Origin: an uncultured bacterium
Lineage (GTDB): Bacteria > Bacteroidota > Bacteroidia > Sphingobacteriales > Sphingobacteriaceae
DNA: 64,000 nucleotides
NCBI GenBank assembly: GCA_903828245.1
Contig: CAIKLP010000081.1
Coordinates: forward strand, 31,189-95,188
Direction: 5' to 3'
Both the position numbers and the translations under genes were made by a program. Below, piece after piece: positions 46,261 to 54,402 of this stretch. Under the pieces are notes generated by a model, which searched no databases, was not told where the DNA came from, and saw only the letters and a list, made by a program, of their open reading frames with translations. Positions within the stretch are counted from its first letter, which is position 1. Every line of letters starts with the position of its first letter.

Positions 46261-46267
46261 ATCTAAT

Positions 46268-46576
46268 ATGTCATTAATCAATTGCCCTGAGTGTAATATT
46301 GAGGTTTCAGATACAGCATCATCTTGTATAAATTGTGGGTATTCAATTAAGCCTGCAAACAAATCAAACACTTTTCAAACGATATCATTAGTATCGGTTC
46401 TGATATGCTTATTCAATCCTGTTTTTCTAATCAATTTTACCTTACACATTATCATTATTGTAACCTCATTAGTTTCATTAATTAAAAACGAAAGATGGCG
46501 TTGGCTGTCAGTATTTATTTTGTTTTATGGAGCGATAATGCTTTCTCTGTCTATAATAGCAGCAAATTCACAATAG
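46268..46576 (+). CDS. Zinc-ribbon membrane protein, cassette 2
   Basis: A 102-residue protein beginning with a zinc ribbon (NCPECNIEVSDTASSCINCG, two CxxC pairs) followed by two hydrophobic helices (about 42-70 and 78-98). It ends 3 bp before the stop of the convergent small gene. The function is unknown; the ribbon-plus-helix layout is common in small accessory membrane proteins. Confidence 0.75.
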   Translation: MSLINCPECNIEVSDTASSCINCGYSIKPANKSNTFQTISLVSVLICLFNPVFLINFTLHIIIIVTSLVSLIKNERWRWLSVFILFYGAIMLSLSIIAANSQ

Positions 46577-46579
46577 TAT

Positions 46580-46954
46580 TTACTGACAATGTGATTCACC
46601 CAATAGGACTCCATATGCGTTATCTCTATTAGGGTCATTTGTAGAATTAACTTTTGTCACTTTCACCCAGTTTATATTTGAACCATTTTCTTTAAGTATT
46701 TGGCATAAATATTCTGCATAACCATCTCTTCTAGTCCCATCGTCAGCAACACTTACATATAAAACATTAGCTTCAGTAATAATTGCTTCTTTGACCTTCT
46801 TTTCTTTTCGGATTTCAATTAATGCCTTTTCATTATTTGTGTTTGTGTTAGTGGAAGATGAGTTCGCATTGTTATCGTTGTTAGAGTTGCTATTCATAAA
46901 ATAAACCAACCCAATTAACACAATTACCCAAAAGAATATTTTTCTATTTCCCAT
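46580..46954 (-). CDS. Small membrane-anchored protein, cassette 2 (opposite strand)
   Basis: A 124-residue protein with an N-terminal helix (residues 5-20), an Asn/Ser/Thr-rich spacer (about 21-42), and a globular part with VSVADDGTRRDGYAEYLCQI. It is the only gene in the array on the minus strand. I do not recognise a characterised family. Its upstream region holds a hairpin at 47009-47033. Confidence 0.65.
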   Translation of the reverse strand: MGNRKIFFWVIVLIGLVYFMNSNSNNDNNANSSSTNTNTNNEKALIEIRKEKKVKEAIITEANVLYVSVADDGTRRDGYAEYLCQILKENGSNINWVKVTKVNSTNDPNRDNAYGVLLGESHCQ

Positions 46955-47008
46955 ATTGATTATTCATTTATTTCAAAAGTTAAGTTACGTATAATTTCAA
47001 TCCCCCAA

Positions 47009-47033
47009 GTTTCACTTTCAACAAAAGTGAAAC
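47009..47033. other. Perfect 10-bp hairpin upstream of the minus-strand gene
   Basis: GTTTCACTTT (47009-47018) and AAAGTGAAAC (47024-47033) form a perfect stem with a 5-nt loop. A short T-run does not directly follow on either strand, so it is not a clean terminator. Just to the right, AAGGTGTGGCTTTTTTT (about 47043-47059) looks like the right arm of the array's common terminator without its left arm. The 657-bp gap from 46955 to 47611 contains this, repeat copy 3 and AT-rich sequence. Confidence 0.55.
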
Positions 47034-47193
47034 ATAAGGCATAAGGTGTGGCTTTTTTTCTTTTAATGCACCTTGCAGTTGACCTTGCAGTTCGACTATA
47101 TTTTACCATAAAAACCAAAACCAAAAACCTTTTTTGTAAATCGTATAACACTACTAATCAGTAATTTACAAAATAAAAAAAAGACATTCATTA

Positions 47194-47383
47194 AATAGAT
47201 GTTTCCTAAACATTTGATACCTTTCGATTCTGGTCGGAGCCACTTCTTTAAAAATCAATTACTTACCTTTTATTTTCTTGGAGTTTTTGTTGCAGTATTG
47301 CAGTAAACCTTGCAGTTTTTGCTTTTGTGGTGGTTTTGGTCGGGAACTTGGGTGTATTTGGAGGTAGGTGGCAGATGTGGGAT
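47194..47383 (+). repeat. Array repeat unit, copy 3, with tRNA 3' fragment
   Basis: It starts AATAGATGTTTCCTAAACAT, has a small deletion or change in the T stem (ATACCTTTCG instead of ATACCAGTTCG), keeps TCTGGTCGGAGCCACTTC, and ends GGTGGCAGATGTGGGA. It is otherwise nearly identical to copy 1, including CTTGGAGTTTTTGTTG. Confidence 0.85.
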
Positions 47384-47611
47384 GGGTGGTGGAAAAGGCA
47401 TTTATAAAAACGGAGCTTTATTATATTATTTAAAAATTTCTTGATATAAAAGATATATTTTATTTATTTGTAAGGGGTGTTCTCTTAACTCCGTTTATAA
47501 ATTGAAAAAGATTATACAAGAACAGAGATGTTATGTGCAACCCTATTTGACAAGACTACCCCCGATTAATCCTTTGACAATTTTAACGGTCTTACATTAA
47601 TTCTTGACCCA

Positions 47612-48919
47612 ATGAAAAAAATATTACTTCTAACAATTATCGCGTTAACAAGTTTATTCCAAGCGACAAAAGCACAAACCCTTTACTTCCCTCCACTAAG
47701 TACTACGGCTACTTGGGATACCATTTCTCCTGCTTCTTTAGGTTGGTGCACAAATGAAATTGATGCTTTATATGATTATTTGCAGCAACAAGACACTAAA
47801 GGTTTTATTGTATTAAAAGACGGCAAAATAGTTTTAGAAAAATACTTTGGAACTTTTACGAAAGATAGTTTATGGTATTGGGCATCCGCGGGTAAGACAA
47901 TTACTTCCTTTTTAGTAGGCAAAGCACAGGAAGAAAATTATATATCAATTACAGACACTTCATCAACATACTTAGGTAAAGGCTGGACGAATTGCACGAT
48001 AACCCAAGAAAACAAAATCAAAATCAGAAATCAATTAACAATGACTTCGGGCCTTGACGATGGTGTGCCAGACAATCATTGCATCATTGACACTTGTTTA
48101 AACTATTTAGCTGACGAAGGAACTCGTTGGGCTTATCACAATGCTCCATACACACTTTTAGAAAGCGTATTAACAACTGCAACTGGCACAGCCATTAATA
48201 CTTACACACAATCAGAACTAAAAAGAAAAACTGGCATGACTGGGGCTTGGGCTTATGTTGATTACGACAATGTATTCTTTAGCAAAGTTCGAAGTATGGC
48301 TCGTTTCGGTTTATTAATGCAAAATAACTGCATCTGGAATAACGACACTTTACTTTACGACACCAGCTATGTTCATCAAATGACAAACACTTCCCAAAGT
48401 CTTAATCTATCTTATGGCTATTTATGGTGGCTGAATGGAAAATCTTCCTATATGCTTCCAACCTCTCAGATAGTTTTTCCAGGTTCTTATGCTCCTGCTG
48501 CCCCGAGCGATATGTTTGCGGGTCTTGGAAAAAACGGACAGATTGTAAGTATTTCAAAAAGATTAGGATTAGTCGTTGTTAGAATGGGTAATCAGGCAAC
48601 AAGCGGCGAAGTTCCAACACAATTATGTAATACTATTTGGGAAAAACTTAATTCCGTAATGTGCAACTTAACATCAATTAATGAAACTTTACCGAATACA
48701 ACAACAGTTTCCATTTTTCCAAATCCAGCAAATTCCGAAATAAATATTGAAGGGGTAAATAAAAACGAAAACAACACGATTCAAATTTTTGATGTACAAG
48801 GAAAATTAGTCATCACAAAAATCATTACCGAAAAAGGAACGATAGATTTATCGGAACTGAATAAAGGTGTTTATGTGATTAAGATTGGAGAGCTTGCGCA
48901 AAGGATTGTGAAGATGTAA
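47612..48919 (+). CDS. Secreted beta-lactamase-fold serine hydrolase with T9SS tail, cassette 3
   Basis: A 435-residue protein with a signal peptide (1-21, ending TKAQ). The beta-lactamase/esterase domain spans ~40-350: the nucleophile motif SAGK (SxxK) in WYWASAGKTITSFLVGKA and the Tyr motif YHN in WAYHNAPYTLLESVL. The last ~75 residues are a type IX secretion sorting domain (VSIFPNPANSEINIEG, LSELNKGVYVIKIG). It should be exported to the cell surface or medium as an esterase, amidase or peptidase. The single gene makes up the cassette, with a shared-type terminator after it. Confidence 0.92.
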   Translation: MKKILLLTIIALTSLFQATKAQTLYFPPLSTTATWDTISPASLGWCTNEIDALYDYLQQQDTKGFIVLKDGKIVLEKYFGTFTKDSLWYWASAGKTITSFLVGKAQEENYISITDTSSTYLGKGWTNCTITQENKIKIRNQLTMTSGLDDGVPDNHCIIDTCLNYLADEGTRWAYHNAPYTLLESVLTTATGTAINTYTQSELKRKTGMTGAWAYVDYDNVFFSKVRSMARFGLLMQNNCIWNNDTLLYDTSYVHQMTNTSQSLNLSYGYLWWLNGKSSYMLPTSQIVFPGSYAPAAPSDMFAGLGKNGQIVSISKRLGLVVVRMGNQATSGEVPTQLCNTIWEKLNSVMCNLTSINETLPNTTTVSIFPNPANSEINIEGVNKNENNTIQIFDVQGKLVITKIITEKGTIDLSELNKGVYVIKIGELAQRIVKM

Positions 48920-48939
48920 TTCAAACAGCTATAGTTAGT

Positions 48940-48972
48940 AAAAAGCCACAAACTCAAAAGGTGTGGCTTTTT
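48940..48972 (+). terminator. Array-type terminator after the serine hydrolase
   Basis: AAAAAGCCACA (48940-48950) pairs with TGTGGCTTTTT (48962-48972) around an 11-nt loop, 21 bp after the stop codon. The same hairpin family appears at 54162 and 61156. Because of the A-run, it can work in both directions. Confidence 0.75.
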
Positions 48973-48977
48973 ACTTT

Positions 48978-49117
48978 AAATGCACCTTGCAGTTGACATT
49001 GCAGTAAGACCGCATTTCACCTCAAAAACCAAAAATAAAAACCTTGCTTAAGTTGAAATTACGAAGGTTTTTGCGAATAACTTAGGTGCATTTGGAGCTA
49101 GGTAGCAAATGTGGGAT
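48978..49117 (+). repeat. Partial array repeat unit (right part)
   Basis: It contains GCACCTTGCAGTTGACATTG, similar to the CATTGCAGT part of the unit, and the right end CTTAGGTGCATTTGGAGCTA followed by GGTAGCAAATGTGGGA. The tRNA portion is missing. The first gene of the next group starts 48 bp later. Confidence 0.65.
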
Positions 49118-49164
49118 AGTACAGAAGCGTATAAAAACGTAGATTTATTATTAAAATAAATTAT

Positions 49165-49863
49165 ATGAAACACTTATCTAAAGGCATATACAATAAGGCC
49201 TCATTACTATTTTTATTGTTGATTTTTATGTTCAAATTTTCATCTGCACAGGATAAAATAAAAACCAAAGAAGGCACAAACCTGAATGTGAAAATAATTT
49301 ACGTGGACAAAGACTACATTTATTTTTATCAACAAACTACAGACCCTCAAAAAAAAGTCAGGAAAATATCAAAAAAAATAGTGTCTGAATTTCAGTACCT
49401 ATCAATTGAAGATGGTAAAAACTTACAGGTAATTAAAGAAGATTCATTGTTGTTTGTTAGCTACCTAAATTCGCAAAACGGAGAACCGTTTCGAGGTACA
49501 ATAAATTATAGCGGACTAGAAAAATCTAAGGACACGACAAATAGTAACTCTTCCGTAATAGTCGGCGGCAGCAACCAATCACAACAAAAGGTCGACTTAA
49601 AGCTACCGTATGTAAACCAGAAGTTTAGAAATGCTGGTAAGCATATGCTAATTGCTAATGGTTTAATTGTTGCTTCAGGAATTCTTGCATATACATCTAC
49701 AAAAATAACATTACCAAATAATCCTACACGAGATGATATTAAAAGAGTTGCTGATTTACAATCAACATTACAAAGATTATCTATCGTGAGCGGCATTGCA
49801 TCTTTTGGATTTACAGTTAGTGCAGGAATAAACATTTATAATGGCTCCATTTATTTGAAATAA
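49165..49863 (+). CDS. Exported hypothetical protein, cassette 4
   Basis: A 232-residue protein with a signal peptide (about 1-29, ending SSAQ). A beta-rich region follows (KTKEGTNLNVKIIYVDKDYI, KKVRKISKKIVSEFQYLS), typical of small exported proteins of Bacteroidota that start by describing a 'key' strand set. Two weak hydrophobic segments lie near residues 160-175 and 208-225. The function is unknown. It stands ~300 bp before the three-gene set; that gap (49864-50161) holds a doubtful fragment of the repeat end near 49897 and a repeated leader sequence at 50106. Confidence 0.65.
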   Translation: MKHLSKGIYNKASLLFLLLIFMFKFSSAQDKIKTKEGTNLNVKIIYVDKDYIYFYQQTTDPQKKVRKISKKIVSEFQYLSIEDGKNLQVIKEDSLLFVSYLNSQNGEPFRGTINYSGLEKSKDTTNSNSSVIVGGSNQSQQKVDLKLPYVNQKFRNAGKHMLIANGLIVASGILAYTSTKITLPNNPTRDDIKRVADLQSTLQRLSIVSGIASFGFTVSAGINIYNGSIYLK

Positions 49864-50105
49864 AAAAAATTAGCTATTTGTTCGTATTGGATGCTTTTAG
49901 TGGCATGTAGCAGATCGGGTATTGTGCTAACAAACACTTAAAGGTAGCTTCATTATTTATATGCTATTATTAATTAAATGGTACAATTAGTTAGTAGATG
50001 TTGCAGACCAAGTTTACAGATACTGTATAATAGCCTAGAATTTCAAAATGGCTTGTTTTAGCGCATAATAATAGGGTTTAAACATTTAGTTATATATAAA
50101 ATTTA

Positions 50106-50135
50106 GAGGAGACCAGAGACCTTTTGAAAAAAACG
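50106..50135 (+). repeat. Leader repeat shared with position 59543
   Basis: GGAGACCAGAGACCTTTTGA followed by AAAAAACGG resembles GGAGTTCAGAGACCTTTTTA plus AAAAACG at 59543-59570. Both lie 25-60 bp upstream of a start codon. It may be a remnant duplication or a shared regulatory sequence. Confidence 0.5.
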
Positions 50136-50161
50136 GAGATTGACCATTAAAAAAAACAAAA

Positions 50162-51493
50162 ATGAAAAAAATAATCATTTTGGTAGGCGTAATATCATTA
50201 GGCATTAGTACTATCGCTCAAGCACAAGACAAAAAAGTAACAGTAAAGAATCTTAGAAGTTCTTTACATACCATGGTTATTGAATCTGACAACTTTCCTA
50301 GAAAAGAAGTTGTATTAAAAGCGTTTAATGATGCACCTTTTCCGGATAAATATAATGAACATACAATTGGTGAAAAATCTTTCAATCCAGTTAAATATAC
50401 ATTATCTGCCGAAGAGAAAGCAATAATATATAAGTCTTCTGAAGCTGCAAACAATGCAGCAATTGCAGCGGGAGTAAAAATTGATTCAGTAGCAAACGAA
50501 TTGCCTTACAGAATCCAAAAATATTTATCAAAGGAAAAAATAGCAAATAAACTTGTAGCAAAATGGTTTAATAGACAAGCAGATGGCAGCTTAGATTGGA
50601 ATTTAGTTGCAGAAAGAGGAATAATGAATGCTTCGGATATTGAAACAAAGAACGCAAAATCTTCTTCTGAAGGACAGGCCTTGCTAAAAAACATCGGCTT
50701 AGAACTTATTGGAAATACCTTTGTAGTAGTCAATAAATTTAATTTTTTTGCAAATGAGCCAGCAGCCGCCGCTATTAGAGATTTAGGTAAAGCAAAGCTA
50801 GCAAAAGAGATGGCAGGTCAACCACAGTTTGTTATTGACAAACTAAATTCAGGAATAGATGCTGCATACGAAAAAGGAAAAGAAGGCTACTCAATTTTTG
50901 CAACCTCCTACTTATATAAATTGGTTTGGAATGACTCGATAGCTACTATATTTTATTCCGATTTGTATATGGAAAAAGATAAAATAGATGCTAAAAAGAA
51001 AAATGCTTTTGACAATTCAGATTTATTTAAGCTTGAATTTGTTGGAGATGAAACAGCAGTGGGCTTAATAACCTTTTCGTTAAATGAAAAAAGAACAGAA
51101 GAGCAAATCGTTTCGCTTTCAACAAAAAGAATTATAGATAAAGTGTATGCTAAACTTCAGAAAAAATATGATGTATTTAAGACACTGACTGAACTATTAA
51201 CAGGCAATCCTATTACGGCAAAAATTGGCACAAAAGAAGGCTTGGTTGGTGGAGAAAAGTTCGATGTTCTTGAAAAAAGCGAAGACCCAAAAACAGGGCT
51301 TCCTATATATAAGAGTATTGGAACCATCAAAGTAGATAAAAATTTAATTTGGGACAATTCATATAATGATGAAGTAACGACAGTTACAAACCCAGCTGCC
51401 GAAGGACAAACAACAAATCCTAAAATTGAAGCGACTACATTTAGTGGGGGCAAGAAATACTACCCTGGAATTTTAATAAAGCAATTAAAATAA
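50162..51493 (+). CDS. Exported hypothetical protein, first of three-gene set, cassette 4
   Basis: A 443-residue protein with a signal peptide (1-21, ending AQAQ). It has mixed alpha/beta content, without a recognisable catalytic motif. Segments such as ELIGNTFVVVNKFNFF and ITAKIGTKEGLVGGEKFDVL suggest an envelope protein with repeated strand pairs. A similar 'KxGxKEGLxxGxxFxVxE' stretch occurs in secreted proteins related to CsgG/FlgT-like folds, which is only a hint. It is followed by a perfect hairpin terminator. Confidence 0.68.
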   Translation: MKKIIILVGVISLGISTIAQAQDKKVTVKNLRSSLHTMVIESDNFPRKEVVLKAFNDAPFPDKYNEHTIGEKSFNPVKYTLSAEEKAIIYKSSEAANNAAIAAGVKIDSVANELPYRIQKYLSKEKIANKLVAKWFNRQADGSLDWNLVAERGIMNASDIETKNAKSSSEGQALLKNIGLELIGNTFVVVNKFNFFANEPAAAAIRDLGKAKLAKEMAGQPQFVIDKLNSGIDAAYEKGKEGYSIFATSYLYKLVWNDSIATIFYSDLYMEKDKIDAKKKNAFDNSDLFKLEFVGDETAVGLITFSLNEKRTEEQIVSLSTKRIIDKVYAKLQKKYDVFKTLTELLTGNPITAKIGTKEGLVGGEKFDVLEKSEDPKTGLPIYKSIGTIKVDKNLIWDNSYNDEVTTVTNPAAEGQTTNPKIEATTFSGGKKYYPGILIKQLK

Positions 51494-51500
51494 TTAAAGC

Positions 51501-51542
51501 AATTATCAAAACTGTGTAACACACAGTTTTGATAATTTTTTA
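51501..51542 (+). terminator. Strong terminator with perfect 17-bp stem
   Basis: AATTATCAAAACTGTGT (51501-51517) pairs perfectly with ACACAGTTTTGATAATT (51521-51537) around a 3-nt loop, followed by T-rich DNA. It lies 8 bp after one gene and 24 bp before the next start, so it may limit read-through inside the set. Confidence 0.8.
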
Positions 51543-51565
51543 TTAACGCATTAAATAATACAAAA

Positions 51566-52978
51566 ATGAAAAATACCCTATTTAAAAAAAGCCTTTTATG
51601 CTCATTAATACTTTTTTTTACACTAATAGCAAATGCTCAATCAAAAAAGAAAGCGAATAAAGATACAGAAGCTTGGCGTTACGAAATTGAAGTAGTGCAA
51701 ACTGGCACAGAAGGCACTTATTTAATTAAGGTATGGTCTTATTCTTCTAAACCTGAAATAGCTATAGAGCAATCTAAAAAGAATGCTGTTCATGGAATTA
51801 TATTTAAAGGATTAACGGGAACTTCTACTATATCTGGCCAACCAGCTTTAACAAGTAATGCTAATTTAGAAAATGAGAAGACTGACTTTTTTAAACCATT
51901 TTTTGCAGATGGTGGTAAGTATATGAAATTTGTTTCTAATTCAAATGATGGTGCTATTGCTGCTGGTGATATAATGAGAATAGGAAAAGAGTTCAAGATA
52001 GGCGTAGTTGTTTCTGTAAATGTGACGGCGTTAAGAAAAGAATTAGAGTCCGCCGATATTATTAAGACCTTAGGAGAACAAGCTGTTAACAAACCATCAA
52101 TCATGATATTTCCTGATGATAACTGGATGAGTGCAAACGGATTTTCAAAAGAAATAGATAATCAAGGTGTAAAAACTTTAGTCAACGATTATGCTAGTGC
52201 TCTATTAAATGTGGAACTCGGTCAAGTAATTACTAAGATTCAGAAAATGATGTTAGATAGAGGCTATCCATTAGAAAATTTATCCCAAACACTTAAAGCT
52301 ATACAAGATGCGGATGCAATCAAAAGTATGGAAACGAGCGAAGAAGGCAATAGCGTGCAGGTAAGTCTCAAAGATAAATTATTAAATTCTGCAAGACCAG
52401 ACTTGATTTTATATGTTTCTTGGACATTAAACACATTAGGTCCTAAAAAATCAGTTTATTTTTCAATGACAGCTATGGATGCTGGTACAAATAAACCTGC
52501 AGGTTCTGCTTCCGGAACTGGCAACGAATTAATCGGAGCATCATTAGGTGTTATGCTGGAAACTGCTGTTTTATCTCATATTGATAATTTTAATGATCAA
52601 TTAATGAACACTTATTTTAGTGAAATGCAAACTAAGGGTAGAGAAATCACCGTTGAAATACAAGTTTTTGAGAACTCACCTAAAAAGATTAACAGTGAAA
52701 TTAATGATGATGGTGATGAATTGTCAGATGATATCCAAAAATGGATGAAGGAAAATACTGTAAATGGCGCATTTACTTTACAAACAAAAACTTCTACTTT
52801 AATGAGAATGACAAGTGTAAGAATACCATTAAAAACGGAAGACGGTACTGCATTTTCGGCTGATGCATTTGGTACAAAATTAAGAAAATACATGCGAAAA
52901 ACTTATCAGATACCTTGTTCTTCATATCCTGTTGGTACAGGTAAAACTGTTTTGGTAATTGGAGGTAAAAGTCAGTAA
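51566..52978 (+). CDS. DUF6175-like exported protein, cassette 4
   Basis: A 470-residue protein with a signal peptide (1-24, ending ANAQ). It begins WRYEIEVVQTGTEGTYLIKV, with WSYSSKPEIAIEQSKKNAVH and later IMIFPDDNWMSANGF and PDLILYVSWTLNTLGPKKSV, which I associate with the DUF6175 family. The family is secreted or outer-membrane associated and uncharacterised; its middle looks like LpoB/CsgG-type domains. It is followed 23 bp later by the third gene of the set. Confidence 0.72.
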   Translation: MKNTLFKKSLLCSLILFFTLIANAQSKKKANKDTEAWRYEIEVVQTGTEGTYLIKVWSYSSKPEIAIEQSKKNAVHGIIFKGLTGTSTISGQPALTSNANLENEKTDFFKPFFADGGKYMKFVSNSNDGAIAAGDIMRIGKEFKIGVVVSVNVTALRKELESADIIKTLGEQAVNKPSIMIFPDDNWMSANGFSKEIDNQGVKTLVNDYASALLNVELGQVITKIQKMMLDRGYPLENLSQTLKAIQDADAIKSMETSEEGNSVQVSLKDKLLNSARPDLILYVSWTLNTLGPKKSVYFSMTAMDAGTNKPAGSASGTGNELIGASLGVMLETAVLSHIDNFNDQLMNTYFSEMQTKGREITVEIQVFENSPKKINSEINDDGDELSDDIQKWMKENTVNGAFTLQTKTSTLMRMTSVRIPLKTEDGTAFSADAFGTKLRKYMRKTYQIPCSSYPVGTGKTVLVIGGKSQ

Positions 52979-53001
52979 TACTATACTTTAAAAAGATAAA
53001 A

Positions 53002-54099
53002 ATGAAAACAACTCTAATTATTAGTATTCTTATTTTATTTTCTTACAATATAAAGGCACAGAACACATTAGGTAAAACTGATGATGCAGCTAGAATTGTA
53101 TTAGCTACATTCGTTCCCCAACAAATAGATAATATGCCTGAAGCTGCTCGCAGCAGCCTTACTAACAAACTAAACCAAATTGTAACACAAAATGGTATGG
53201 GTGGAAAATCTATTAATGAAAGATTTATTATTACTGCAAACATAAATGTTATCTCTAAAGACATAACACCATCGGCACCGCCAATGTATGCTTATATTTT
53301 AGACATAACTTTATTTATTGGCGATGGAATAGAAGGAATAAAATTTTCAAGTATTTCTTTTGAAGTTAAAGGGATTGGCGAAAGTGAAACAAAAGCGTAT
53401 ATCTCTGCGCTTAAAAATTTAAAAACAAACGACCCAAAATATCAATCATTTATTGAAACTGGGAAAAACAAAATCATTGAATATTACAACAGCAAGTGTG
53501 ACTTTAATATTAAAGAAGCTCAAACGCTTGCCAGTCAAAACGAATTTGATGAAGCTATTTTTAAATTATCATGCGTGCCTGAAGTTTGCAAAGATTGCTA
53601 CGATAAATCTATGGATGCAATAACTGTTATTTTTAAAGCAAAAATGGAAAGGGAATGCCAATCTAATATTGCAAAATCAAGAACTTTTAAAGCTCAAGAG
53701 AATTATGATAAAGCAGCTGAAGCTTTAGCCACTATTTTACCAGATTTAAATTGTTATAAGGAAGCCCAATCATTGATGATTGAAATTAATGATCATAAAT
53801 GCGCTATTGCATTAGGTAAAGCAAAGGGCGCATGGGCCTCTAAAGATGTTGAGTCTACAGGTAACGCTTTAAAAAATATACCAACAGATTCAAAATGCTA
53901 TGGTGAGGGAGTTGCACTTGCTGAAGAAGTAAGGGCATGGGTAAAGAAAAAGGATGATAGAGAGTGGAACTTTAAAATGCAAGAGCATAAGGATGAAGTA
54001 GCTTTAGCAAAGTCGTCTATCAATGCGGCAAGAGAAATTGGTGTGGCATATGGAAAAAATCAGCCTAAAAGCGTAACTTATAATATTATAGGGTGGTAG
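53002..54099 (+). CDS. Exported protein with LPP20-like and TPR-like parts, cassette 4
   Basis: A 365-residue protein with a signal peptide (1-19, ending IKAQ). The N-terminal half has FIITANINVISKDITPSAPP and FEVKGIGESETKAYISALKN, a pattern found in exported proteins of this phylum that precede TPR-like parts. The C-terminal half is helical with spaced Cys residues (ALATILPDLNCYKEAQSL). It forms an operon with the DUF6175-like gene. The role is unknown. Confidence 0.68.
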   Translation: MKTTLIISILILFSYNIKAQNTLGKTDDAARIVLATFVPQQIDNMPEAARSSLTNKLNQIVTQNGMGGKSINERFIITANINVISKDITPSAPPMYAYILDITLFIGDGIEGIKFSSISFEVKGIGESETKAYISALKNLKTNDPKYQSFIETGKNKIIEYYNSKCDFNIKEAQTLASQNEFDEAIFKLSCVPEVCKDCYDKSMDAITVIFKAKMERECQSNIAKSRTFKAQENYDKAAEALATILPDLNCYKEAQSLMIEINDHKCAIALGKAKGAWASKDVESTGNALKNIPTDSKCYGEGVALAEEVRAWVKKKDDREWNFKMQEHKDEVALAKSSINAAREIGVAYGKNQPKSVTYNIIGW

Positions 54100-54161
54100 T
54101 AAAAGAAAATTTGAAAGGTATTTTTTGTAAAATATATTAATCAGGTTGATTATAATATCAA

Positions 54162-54194
54162 AAAAAGCCACGCCCCTAAAAGGTGTGGCTTTTT
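54162..54194 (+). terminator. Array-type terminator after the exported set
   Basis: AAAAAGCCACGCC (54162-54174) pairs with GGTGTGGCTTTT (54182-54194) around a loop CCTAAAA, with one G-T wobble, 62 bp after the stop codon. It matches the hairpins at 48940 and 61156. Confidence 0.75.
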
Positions 54195-54239
54195 ACATTG
54201 CAATAAATCTTATAGCTCTCTGCAATAGATTTTTAAATT

Positions 54240-54274
54240 GGGGTGTATTTAAAGCTAGGTGGCAGATGTGGGAT
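54240..54274 (+). repeat. Right end of array repeat unit
   Basis: GGGGTGTATTTAAAGCTAGG followed by TGGCAGATGTGGGA matches the right end of the unit. The tRNA and middle parts are absent or unrecognisable. The glycosyltransferase gene starts about 130 bp later. The 54100-54393 gap holds the terminator and this end. Confidence 0.7.
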
Positions 54275-54402
54275 AGGTGTATGGGGGATTTTTTGTAAAT
54301 TGTATTATTACAAAACAAATATTTGCATGTCTAAATGAAATTCGGGGGGATAGCTGCAAATCATTATAAATCATTTTAAGAAAAACATCAAAATTGATAC
54401 AA

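Noticed and set aside
46960..47151. Minus-strand frame of 63 codons upstream of the small membrane protein gene
   Set aside because: It spans the hairpin and repeat-like DNA and has no protein-like character.
49890..49925. Further copy of the array repeat end (GGCATGTAGCAGATCGGG)
   Set aside because: It shares a few short words with AGGTGGCAGATGTGGG but too many differences for a confident call, and no new cassette clearly begins there.
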